Under the pieces are notes generated by a model. The model was not told the DNA's origin. It did no database searches and was given only the letters and a program-made list of their open reading frames with translations. From Marinobacter halophilus (GTDB lineage Bacteria > Pseudomonadota > Gammaproteobacteria > Pseudomonadales > Oleiphilaceae), in assembly GCF_003007685.1 (NCBI RefSeq), contig NZ_PXNN01000011.1, positions 62,001 to 126,000 of the forward strand: a stretch of 64,000 nt of DNA, given 5' to 3'. Positions 46,365-54,800 of the stretch are shown here, in pieces. The translations under genes were made by a program, and so were the position numbers. The number at the start of each line of letters is the position of its first letter. The first letter of the stretch is position 1.

Positions 46365-46766
46365 TTACCCGAGGTTGACCGCCTGACCCGATCGGTCCAG
46401 AGGCAGATAATTCCCGATATGCCCCATGCGGATACTTTCGACCATCATGGTCAGGGGCTGCTGGGCCTCATCGCTGCTGGGCTCAGTGCCGCCACGGCCA
46501 GACATGGCAGCGACAAAGACCATGTCCCAGTCCTGACCGGTGCTGCGGGATTCTTCGGCAAGCACATTGAACTCCGGGGCTTCTTTCGGGGTTTTATCTA
46601 CGCAGATGACAGGGGTCAGTGCCCCACCCTCGCCACGCTCAAAGGCGGATTTTTCACCCGCCGAGGCGTCATCCGGCAGCTCGGCTTTGCAGAACACGAA
46701 CAAAAAACGCTGGGGCTCGTGTTCCTGCTGGCTGGCCTGAACAAGTTCCTGGTAACTGGTGATCAT
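46365..46766 (-). CDS. Conserved small protein of unknown function
   Basis: A 133-residue cytosolic protein without a signal or membrane helix. Similar small proteins in proteobacteria are sometimes labelled ribonucleotide reductase subunit alpha, which this cannot be given its size; the label appears to be an annotation artefact (from memory). Recognisable parts are EPQRFLFVFCKAELPDDA, LTPVICVDKTPKE and DWDMVFVAAMSGRGGTEP. GGGGAG precedes the ATG. It lies between dnr and nosR on the same strand, 54 bp after dnr, and may be co-transcribed with dnr. Confidence 0.65.
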   Translation of the reverse strand: MITSYQELVQASQQEHEPQRFLFVFCKAELPDDASAGEKSAFERGEGGALTPVICVDKTPKEAPEFNVLAEESRSTGQDWDMVFVAAMSGRGGTEPSSDEAQQPLTMMVESIRMGHIGNYLPLDRSGQAVNLG

Positions 46767-46820
46767 AAAACTCCCCTGGTGTTCAAGGCTGAAAAAAAGG
46801 GCCCGGAGGACCCGGAAAGG

Positions 46821-47570
46821 TTACTGACTGATGGCAATCAGTCGCTGAGGGTCGGAGATAAACAGTTTGCTGCGATTGACCCGGACCAGGCCGTTGGCTT
46901 TGAGGTCTGCCAAGATGCGGGAAAAGGTCTCTGGCTGCATGGCAAGGCGCGAGGCCACCAGGCATTTGGGCAGTGGCAGCTCTACTTCGCCGCCTTCGTG
47001 GGTGCCGTTGGGCAACAGGTCGATCAGGTAGCGGATCAGGCGGTCACGGGCGTTCTGGACGGTCATGATTTCCAGGTCGTGAAAACGGCTGACGGCCCGC
47101 ATGGCGTAGTGTCGCAGCGCGGCCTGGGCGTATTCCGGGCGCTGATCGAGCAGTTCCTGGTAGGCTTTGACCGGGATCATGAGTACTTCGCTGGACTTGA
47201 GCGCTTCGGCGTAGCAAGCGTACCGGGGCGGGTCGGCGTAGATCATGACTTCGGCAAAGCAGTCGCCGGGGGCAATGCTGTCGAGGGTTCGGTCGATGCC
47301 GGATGAATCCAGGCGGTAGAGTCTGAGTCGGCCTGAGAGCACGAAGAAGAAGTGGTGGGCCGGCATGTCCTGGCGGTACAGCAGCTGGTGGTGGCCAAGG
47401 CGAAGTCGACGGGACTGGTGGATAAGGCTGTCGAGGTCGTTGGATTTGAGGCTGCTGAACAGGGCATGGCTGCGGAGGGCTTCCAGGCCATCGTTTTCAT
47501 CAAGTGTGTTGTTGACGGCGACGAGGACCGGTTTGCTGTGTCGGTTGTCGGCGCTTTGGGTGATGGCCAT
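46821..47570 (-). CDS. dnr: Crp/Fnr family regulator, Dnr-like
   Basis: A 249-residue regulator with a cyclic-nucleotide-type sensor domain (about 35-150: GHHQLLYRQDMPAHHFFFVL, PGDCFAEVMIYADPPRY) and a winged helix (LVASRLAMQPETFSRILADL, about 203-222). The N-terminal Cys cluster of FNR/Anr is absent, so it belongs with Dnr/NnrR-type proteins that sense NO through haem. Position between the nar and nos genes and FNR-type boxes in front of both fit a role as NO-responsive activator. Upstream are a TTGAG-N4-GTCAA box and a palindrome at 47585-47598. Confidence 0.88.
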   Translation of the reverse strand: MAITQSADNRHSKPVLVAVNNTLDENDGLEALRSHALFSSLKSNDLDSLIHQSRRLRLGHHQLLYRQDMPAHHFFFVLSGRLRLYRLDSSGIDRTLDSIAPGDCFAEVMIYADPPRYACYAEALKSSEVLMIPVKAYQELLDQRPEYAQAALRHYAMRAVSRFHDLEIMTVQNARDRLIRYLIDLLPNGTHEGGEVELPLPKCLVASRLAMQPETFSRILADLKANGLVRVNRSKLFISDPQRLIAISQ

Positions 47571-47584
47571 GGTGTATCCCTCTG

Positions 47585-47598
47585 TGCATATTCATGCA
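47585..47598. repeat. Short palindrome in dnr leader
   Basis: TGCAT-ATTC-ATGCA is an inverted repeat with perfect 5-bp arms, 15 bp upstream of the dnr ATG. It resembles, but does not match, an NsrR half-site pair, because the spacing is one base short. Confidence 0.4.
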
Positions 47599-47684
47599 TG
47601 CGAAATCTTGTTTTAAATAATAGGAGGATACGGGTGAAAATGCGCTCCCCCGATGGGGGTATAAAGCGGGTTCTTGTTGAGTAG

Positions 47685-47698
47685 TTGAGTTAAGTCAA
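47685..47698. promoter_or_regulatory. FNR/Anr box and promoter for dnr
   Basis: TTGAG-TTAA-GTCAA keeps the TTGA-N6-TCAA core. On the minus strand TATACC (47659-47664) starts 21 bases after the box, the spacing of a class II FNR-activated promoter. The box is 115 bp upstream of the dnr start, so the transcript would have a leader of about 80 bases including the 47585-47598 palindrome. Confidence 0.7.
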
Positions 47699-47742
47699 CT
47701 ATTCGCTTTGCTAACCAAAATCCGAAAACAAACTGTGGTGCC

Positions 47743-47936
47743 AGGCCGGCAGTCATAGCCCCTTCCAAAACACGCTGTGAATACGTCCCTGTACGCTCTG
47801 CTCCGCCCCTCAACGCTTATTGCTCCTGCGTCGCGCTGAGGGTCCTGGGCAGGCCATCCATGGCCAGCCCGTGAAGCGCTTACGCGCTCCACCCATGGCT
47901 CCGCAAGGTTTTGGAAGGGGCTATGACTGCCGGCCT
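47743..47936. repeat. Type A intergenic hairpin, copy 3 (long loop)
   Basis: Arms 47743-47771 and 47908-47936 pair perfectly over 29 bp (arm begins AGGCCGGCAGTCATAGCCCC). The 136-base loop starts ACGCTGTGAATACGTCC, CTGTACGCTCTGCTCCGCC and ends CCCATGGCTCCGCAAG like the other copies, with about 80 extra bases between. It sits 24 bp past the end of the nar operon and just before the dnr promoter region; together with that region it explains the 389-bp gap between dnr and ppiC. Confidence 0.85.
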
Positions 47937-47959
47937 TCGATCTCAGGTGTGGTATTCGT

Positions 47960-48766
47960 TTACTGCATCAACGGCGAATCCGGCAGTTCCAGATCGACGC
48001 CTTCGATGCCGGTTTCCAGTGCCAGAACCTGCAGGTACTGTCGGAAGGCTCGGCGGGTGACGCTTTCGCTCAGGTACTGGCGGATCTGGGGTTTGACGTG
48101 TTCGTACGGCAGTTGCTCGCCGTCGATGCGCTGGTCAACCCGGACGATGTGCCAGCCGTAGCGGGATTCGATGAGCTCTGGATTGAGGCCCTGATTCAGG
48201 CTGAGCACCGGGCGTTCGAATTCTTCGACGGTCTGGCCTTTGGATATCTGGCCCAGGCTGCCGCCTTGATGGCGGGATTCGCAGGCAGAGTATTGTTTGG
48301 CGAGTGGCGCGAACTGGGCGCGGCCATCAATTAACGATGACAACAGTTGGCGGCCTACTTCCTCCTGGCTCATGCGTTCCTGGACGTCGTCCGGGGCAGC
48401 AGCAAGCAGGATGTGGCTGACGGCCATAATAGTGGGGCTGCGGAAGCGGCCGGGGTTGGCGGCGAAGAAGCGTTCGCAGTCTTGTTCGTTGAGATCAGGG
48501 ACATCGAGTTCCTGTTCCAGTACGCGGGCGATGCGGTCTTCTTCGTCTTCGATGTTGTCCAGGTTCAGGCGGGCGGCCTGTTGCAGGAGCAGTTCGCGGA
48601 TGACGAGGCTCTTGGCGGCCTGGTGCCAGGCTTCTGCCGCTTCTTCAGCCGGATGATGCTGCATTTCCCGGGCGATGTCGGCTTCCGGGATCAGGGTGTC
48701 ACCCACATAGACCGGCGGGAACTGATTTCTGGGTTGGTCGGCCTGGCCGACGGGGATCATTTGCAT
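47960..48766 (-). CDS. Parvulin-type peptidyl-prolyl isomerase at end of nar operon
   Basis: A 268-residue protein with a SurA-like helical N-terminal part (about 20-115) and a parvulin domain (about 118-220: MAVSHILLAAAPDD, ACESRHQGGSLGQISKG, ESRYGWHIVRVD). No clear signal peptide is present, so it is probably cytosolic, unlike SurA. Parvulin genes follow narGHJI in several denitrifiers (from memory), pointing to folding or assembly of the nitrate reductase. The start has AGAGGT upstream; it lies 66 bp after narI. Confidence 0.85.
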   Translation of the reverse strand: MQMIPVGQADQPRNQFPPVYVGDTLIPEADIAREMQHHPAEEAAEAWHQAAKSLVIRELLLQQAARLNLDNIEDEEDRIARVLEQELDVPDLNEQDCERFFAANPGRFRSPTIMAVSHILLAAAPDDVQERMSQEEVGRQLLSSLIDGRAQFAPLAKQYSACESRHQGGSLGQISKGQTVEEFERPVLSLNQGLNPELIESRYGWHIVRVDQRIDGEQLPYEHVKPQIRQYLSESVTRRAFRQYLQVLALETGIEGVDLELPDSPLMQ

Positions 48767-48832
48767 GGTGTTTACCTCTGAAATGCGTGGGCCAGGGAGA
48801 CCGCACCGGGTCTCCCTGGCTGTAAGCTCACA

Positions 48833-49510
48833 TCACGCCCGCTTGCGGACCACCTGATACTTTCGGCCGAAGTACTCGACCGGCACGCTGAGCATGTGCA
48901 CCAGTCGGGTGAACGGGAAGAGTACGAAGATGGTCAGGCCAAGGAAAATATGGGCCTTGAAGATCCAGTGGGCATCCGCAACATAGGCCGCCACGCCACC
49001 CTGCAAGGTCAGTACACCTTGCGCCCAGGCAGAGAACTTGAGCATCTGGGAGCCGTCCAGGTGGCCGGTGGTCGGGATGATGGTCAGCAGGCCGAGGGTA
49101 ACCTGTACCACCAGGATGCAGATCACCAGGTTGTCCGCAAGGGTGCTGCTGGCGCGGATCCGTGGGTCGGTCAGGCGGCGCCAGGCGAGCATGGCGCCGC
49201 CGATCAGGCACATGACGCCGGCGAGGCCGCCGACCACCACAGCCATAATCTGCTTCTGCCCGGGAGTCATCAGCCACTCATAGGCCCATTTCGGGGCCAG
49301 CAGGCCGACCAGATGGCCGAAGAAAATCACCAGGATGCCGACGTGGAACAACACGCTGGCCAGTACCATGTTTTTCTTTCTCAGCATCTGGCTGGACTGT
49401 GCCCGCCAGGTGAACTGACCGTGGTCATAACGGGCCCAGGTGCCGATGAACAGGACGGCCAGGGCGATGTAGGGGTAGACCCCGAAAAGCAATGTGTTGA
49501 GATAAGACAT
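48833..49510 (-). CDS. narI: Respiratory nitrate reductase gamma subunit (cytochrome b) NarI
   Basis: A 225-residue inner-membrane dihaem cytochrome b with five helices. It begins MSYLNTLLFGVYPYIALAVL, the N-terminal helix of NarI. The haem-ligand histidines lie in VLFHVGILVIFFGHLVGLL and AHIFLGLTIFVLFPFTRLVH. NarI takes electrons from quinol and passes them to NarH. AGGAGGAAA precedes the ATG; it lies 19 bp after narJ. Confidence 0.96.
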   Translation of the reverse strand: MSYLNTLLFGVYPYIALAVLFIGTWARYDHGQFTWRAQSSQMLRKKNMVLASVLFHVGILVIFFGHLVGLLAPKWAYEWLMTPGQKQIMAVVVGGLAGVMCLIGGAMLAWRRLTDPRIRASSTLADNLVICILVVQVTLGLLTIIPTTGHLDGSQMLKFSAWAQGVLTLQGGVAAYVADAHWIFKAHIFLGLTIFVLFPFTRLVHMLSVPVEYFGRKYQVVRKRA

Positions 49511-49529
49511 CGTTGTTTCCTCCTGCGCG

Positions 49530-50270
49530 TTACGCGCGCCCTGTCTGACGGTGGGTTACGTCCGTCATCAGCTGATCACTCAGGTGGATAGTCTGGGTCT
49601 GTTCCAGCTCGCGACGGCGCTGACCTACCACGCCGCCGGTGTTGCAGGAACTGCCCTGATCATCCACAAATTTCACCATTTCTTCTTCCCAGACCTTGTC
49701 GAGAGCTTCCGGGGTGTCGTCGCGCTCTTCCGAGGCAACAATACGGGCCAGTTCCTGGCGGTCCGCCTTACGACCAGACAACACCAGCAGCGCATCCATG
49801 ATCACGTGGTAGATGCTTTCGCGCTGGTACAGGCGCTCGCCCAGCAGGCCGAGGATGTGATGGATATCCTCAAGCCAGTTCTGGATTTCGTCCCAGGGCC
49901 GGGTCGACAGGTATTCCAGGAACAGCGGCAGGTAGTCCGGCAGTTCTTTAGCGTCGATTTCCAGGCCGTTGGCTCGGTATTGCTCCATCAGATCAACCAT
50001 GGCCTGGCCACGGTCGCGGGATTCGCCATGAACGTGCTCGAACAGCAGCAAAGACGTTGCCCGGCCCTTGTCGAAAGTGCTCACGTAGGCTTCCTGCAAA
50101 TCCAGCAGGTCGGTATCGCAAACCCGGTCGATGCCGGTGAGCAGCTGCTCTTTGTTCTGTCGGGGCAGCCGGCTGTCTTCGAGGACGGCGGCGACCAGTG
50201 CATCCTTGGCGGCCTGCAGGTCTTCGGTCGGGTACTCAAGTACCCGGGCCATTACTTTAAGAAGTTGCAT
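49530..50270 (-). CDS. narJ: Nitrate reductase assembly chaperone NarJ
   Basis: A 246-residue cytosolic chaperone. MQLLKVMARVLEYPTEDLQA at the start and LLLFEHVHGESRDRGQAMVD (about 73-92) are family hallmarks, and PDYLPLFLEYLS follows. NarJ aids insertion of the molybdenum cofactor and membrane attachment of NarGH and is not part of the final complex. It lies 10 bp after narH behind GAGGAG. Confidence 0.96.
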   Translation of the reverse strand: MQLLKVMARVLEYPTEDLQAAKDALVAAVLEDSRLPRQNKEQLLTGIDRVCDTDLLDLQEAYVSTFDKGRATSLLLFEHVHGESRDRGQAMVDLMEQYRANGLEIDAKELPDYLPLFLEYLSTRPWDEIQNWLEDIHHILGLLGERLYQRESIYHVIMDALLVLSGRKADRQELARIVASEERDDTPEALDKVWEEEMVKFVDDQGSSCNTGGVVGQRRRELEQTQTIHLSDQLMTDVTHRQTGRA

Positions 50271-50280
50271 GGTGTTCTCC

Positions 50281-51852
50281 TCAGTCCTGCAGCTGTTTGG
50301 GGTCGACGTGCTTCACGGTGGTCAGTTTGCTGACCATGCTGGTGGTTTGCTTCTTGCCACCAAACAGGCTGAACTCACTGTCGCCGCCGCTGCAGCCGTC
50401 GCCGAAGCTGAAGCCGCAGCCGCCGCGCTCACCGTGGGCGTCCGGGAAGGCTTCCTTGGCCAGCTCGCGGTGGCTGGTCGGGATTACGAAGCGATCCTCG
50501 TAGTTGGCAATGGCCAGATAGCGGTACATTTCGTCCGCCTGGGCTTTGGTCAGGCCAGCTTCCTCAAGGGCACGCAGGTCTTCCTTGCCTTCCACGGTTT
50601 CCGCCCGCTTGTACAAGCGCATGGCCATGATCCGCTTGAGCGCCCGCACGACCGGCTTTTCGTCACCGGCGGTGAGCAGGTTCGCCAGGTATTTGACCGG
50701 GATCCGCAGGCTTTCGATCTTCGGCAATATGCCATCAAACTCGACCTTGCCGGCTTCCGCTGCGGACTGGATCGGGCTCAGTGGCGGCACGTACCAGACC
50801 ATGGGCAGGGTGCGGTATTCCGGGTGCAGCGGCAGGGCCAGTTTCCAGTCCACCGCCATCTTGTACACCGGGCTTTGTTGAGCGGCTTCGATGACGTTCA
50901 TCGGGATGCCGTCTTTCTTCGCCTGTTCGATCACTTTTGGATCGTTCGGGTCCAGGAAGATTTCCAGCTGCTTTTCATACAGCTCGTGCTCGCCCGGGGT
51001 GCTGGCCACTTCTTCGATGCGATCAGCGTCGTACAGCAGCACACCCAGGTAGCGGATGCGGCCGACACAGGTCTCGGAGCACACCGTGGGCAGGCCGGCT
51101 TCAATGCGTGGATAGCAGAAAATGCACTTCTCGGACTTGCCGGTTTTCCAGTTGAAGTAAATCTTCTTGTACGGGCAACCAGACACACACATGCGCCAGC
51201 CGCGGCACTTGTCCTGGTCAATCAGCACAATGCCGTCTTCTTCCCGCTTGTAGATAGCGCCACTGGGACAGCTGGCGACACAGGTCGGGTTCAGGCAGTG
51301 CTCGCACAGGCGCGGCAGGTACATCATAAAGGTGCTTTCGAACTGGCCGTATATGTCCGCCTGGATCTGGTCGAAGTTCTTGTCCTTGCGGCGCTTGGCG
51401 AACTCGGTACCCAGGATTTCTTCCCAGTTGGGGCCCCATACAATTTTTTGCATGCGCTCGCCGGAGATCAGCGAGCGGGGCCGGGCGACCGGCTGATGCT
51501 TCACATCACCGGCGGTGTGCAGATGCTGGTAGTCGAAATCAAACGGCTCATAGTAGTCGTCGATTTCCGGCAGGTCCGGGTTGGCAAATATATTCGCCAG
51601 TACCCGGAAACGACCGCCAATTTTCGGGCGAATCTTGCCGGAGCTGTCGCGCATCCAGCCGCCTTTCCATTTGTCCTGGTTTTCCCACTCTTTCGGGTAG
51701 CCAATACCAGGCTTGGTCTCGACGTTGTTAAACCAGGCGTATTCCATGCCTTCGCGACTGGTCCAGACGTTTTTGCAGGTAACGGAACAGGTGTGGCAAC
51801 CAATGCACTTGTCCAGGTTCAGTACCATGCCAACTTGGGAACGGATTTTCAT
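50281..51852 (-). CDS. narH: Respiratory nitrate reductase beta subunit NarH
   Basis: A 523-residue iron-sulphur subunit with three 4Fe-4S and one 3Fe-4S cluster carrying electrons from NarI to NarG. Ligand sets: Cys16/19/22/26 in CIGCHTCSVTC, CEHCLNPTCVASCP, CRGWRMCVSGCP (Trp in place of one Cys marks the 3Fe-4S site) and CIFCYPRIE with CSETC. The C-terminus has a Cys/Gly-rich GGCGFSFGDGCSGGD. It overlaps narG by 4 bp (ATGA). Confidence 0.97.
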   Translation of the reverse strand: MKIRSQVGMVLNLDKCIGCHTCSVTCKNVWTSREGMEYAWFNNVETKPGIGYPKEWENQDKWKGGWMRDSSGKIRPKIGGRFRVLANIFANPDLPEIDDYYEPFDFDYQHLHTAGDVKHQPVARPRSLISGERMQKIVWGPNWEEILGTEFAKRRKDKNFDQIQADIYGQFESTFMMYLPRLCEHCLNPTCVASCPSGAIYKREEDGIVLIDQDKCRGWRMCVSGCPYKKIYFNWKTGKSEKCIFCYPRIEAGLPTVCSETCVGRIRYLGVLLYDADRIEEVASTPGEHELYEKQLEIFLDPNDPKVIEQAKKDGIPMNVIEAAQQSPVYKMAVDWKLALPLHPEYRTLPMVWYVPPLSPIQSAAEAGKVEFDGILPKIESLRIPVKYLANLLTAGDEKPVVRALKRIMAMRLYKRAETVEGKEDLRALEEAGLTKAQADEMYRYLAIANYEDRFVIPTSHRELAKEAFPDAHGERGGCGFSFGDGCSGGDSEFSLFGGKKQTTSMVSKLTTVKHVDPKQLQD

Positions 51853-54800
51853 TTTACAGCCTCCTGAACAGTGTCATTGCCTTCGCCGTCGAGCCAGTCC
51901 ACATTTTTCATCTTGCGGACCACCACGAACTCATCCCGGTTCGAGCCTACGGTGCCGTAGTAGTTGAAGCCGTAGGAATACTGGGCATAGCCACCGATCA
52001 TATGGGTCGGTTTCGGGCAGATCCGGGTAACGGAATTGTGGATGCCGCCGCGAGTACCGGTAATTTCAGAACCGGGCACGTTCACGTTGCGTTCCTGGGC
52101 GTGGTACATCATCACCATGCCGGGCATCACCCGCTGGCTGACGACAGCACGCGCCGCAATAGAGCCGTTACTGTTGAACACCTCGATCCAGTCGTTGTCT
52201 TCCACTCCGATTTCTTTGGCATCGTCTTCACTCAGCCAAATGATCGGGCCACCGCGAGACAACGTCAGCATCATCAGGTTGTCACTGTAGGTGCTGTGAA
52301 TGCCCCACTTCTGATGCGGCGTCAGGAAGTTCAGTGCCTTCTCCGGGTTGCCGTTGGGCTTCTTGCCCAGCATCGGCGCCACCGCCTTGGTGTTGATGGG
52401 CGGGCGATACACCAGCAGGCTCTCGCCGAAGGCCCGCATCCACACGTGATCCTGGTAGAACTGCTGACGACCGGTCAGGGTGCGCCAGGGAATCAGCTCG
52501 TGCACGTTGGTGTAGCCGGCGTTGTAGGACACGTGCTCGTCTTCCAGACCAGACCAGGTCGGGCTGGAGATGATCTTGCGCGGCTGCGCCACAATGTCCC
52601 GGAAGCGGATTTTTTCCTCTTCCTTGTTCTTCGCCAGATGGGTGTGGTCCAGGCCAGTCTTTTCTGACAGGGCCGCCCAGGCCTTTACCGCCACTTGTCC
52701 GTTGGTTTCCGGCGCCAGAGTCAGAATCACTTCTGCCGCATCGATGGCACTTTCAATCTTCGGCCGGCCAGCGTTAGCGCCGTCGAGATGGGTGTAGTTC
52801 AGCTCCTTCAGGAAGCTGACTTCTTTCTTGGTGTCCCAGTTGATGCCTTTGCCACCGTTACCCAGTTTCTCCAGCAGTGGGCCAAGGGAGGTGAAGCGGG
52901 CGTAGGTGTTCGGGTAGTCGCGTTCAACGGTGATGAAGCTGGGCGCGGTCTTGCCCGGGATCAGGTCGCATTCGCCCTTTTTCCAATCTTTCACATCAAA
53001 CGGCTGGCCCAGCTCGGCCGGCGCATCGTGCAGCAGTGGCAGGGTGACCACATCTTTCTCAACACCCAGGTGACCTTCGGAAGCTTTGGAGAAAGACTTG
53101 GCAATGCCTTTGTAAATATCCCAGTCACTGCGCGCTTCCCAGGCCGGATCGGTGGCGGCGGTCAGCGGGTGGATGAACGGGTGCATGTCTGAGGTATTCA
53201 GGTCGTTCTTCTCGTACCAGGTGGCCGTCGGCAGCACGATGTCGGAATACAGACAGGTGGTGGACATACGGAAGTCCAGAGTGACCAACAGGTCGAGCTT
53301 GCCTTCCGGCGCCTCATCGTGCCATTTCACTTCCTGTGGCTTGACGCCGCCCTCGTGGCCAAGGTCCTTACCCTGCAGGCCGTTCTTGGTGCCCAGCAGG
53401 TACTTGAGCATGTACTCATGGCCTTTACCGGAGGAACCCAGCAGGTTGGAGCGCCAAATGAACAGGTTGCGCGGGCAGTTTTCCGGCGCTTCCGGGTCTT
53501 CACTGGCAAACGCCAGGGAGCCTTCTTTCAAAGACTTGGCAACGTAGTCAGACACGTCCAGACCAGCTTTCTCGGCTTCTGCGGCGATGCCCAGCGGGTT
53601 GCGGTTCAACTGCGGCGCCGACGGCAACCAGCCCATGCGCTCAGCACGCACGTTGTAGTCGATCAGGCTGCCACCGAATTTGGACTTGTCCGCCAGCGGC
53701 GACAAGATCTCGTCCACACCCAGTTTCTCGTAGCGCCACTGGCCGGAGTGAGCGTAGAAGAAGGAGGTCGAGTTCATGTGACGTGGCGGGCGTTGCCAGT
53801 CCAGACCAAAGGCCAGCGGCTGCCAGCCGGTCTGTGGACGCAGTTTTTCCTGGCCGACATAGTGAGCCCAGCCGCCACCGCTCTGGCCGACACAACCACA
53901 CAGGATCAGCATGTTAATCAGGCCACGGTAGTTCATGTCCATGTGGTACCAGTGGTTCATACCGGCACCGACGATGATCATGGAACGGCCCTTGGTCTTG
54001 TTGGCGTTGTCCGCGAACTCGCGGGCAATGCGGATCACTTTCTCGGCGGGTACGCCGGTGATCTTTTCCTGCCAGGCCGGAGTGTAGGGCTTCACTTCGT
54101 CATAGGACGTGGCGCCATCGTCATCGCCCAGGCCTCGGCTGATGCCGTAGTTGGCGATCATCAGGTCGTAAACGGTGACCACGCGACCCTCGGAGCCATC
54201 CGCCAGTTGCACCTTGCGGGTGCCCAGCTTGTGCTTGAGGATGTCGCTGATTTCAACGTGCTTGAAATGCTCGTGCTCAATGCCGCCAAAGTACGGGAAG
54301 GCCACGTCGACCACGTCGTCGTGCTTCTGCACCATAGACAGTTGCAGTTCAACGTCTTTGCCGTCGGCGGTCTGCTTCAGGTTCCACTTGCCTTTCTGGC
54401 CCCAGCGGTAGCCGATAGACCCGTTCGGTGCAGTCAGTTCGCCGGTGTTTTCATCAATGGCGATGGTTTTCCATTCCGGGTTGTTCTCTTCACCCAGTCC
54501 GTCCACCAGGTCGCTGGCCCGCAGGAAGCGGCCCGGCACATAGCTGCCGTCGTCCTTGGGCTCCAGCATCACCAGATACGGCATGTCGGTGTAGCGACGC
54601 ACGTAATCGGTAAAGTACGCGCTGGGGTTGTCGACGTGGAATTCTTTCAGAATCACGTGACCCATGGCCATGCCCAGAGCGGCATCGGTGCCCTGCTTCG
54701 GGTTCAGCCACTCGTCAGACAGCTTGGAGACTTCGGCGTAGTCCGGGGTGATGGCAACGGTTTTGGTGCCCTTGTAGCGCACTTCAGTGAAGAAGTGGGC

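Noticed and set aside
50131..51867. A 578-codon open frame on the plus strand opposite narH
   Set aside because: Antisense to a certain narH gene, no recognisable motif, no ribosome site.
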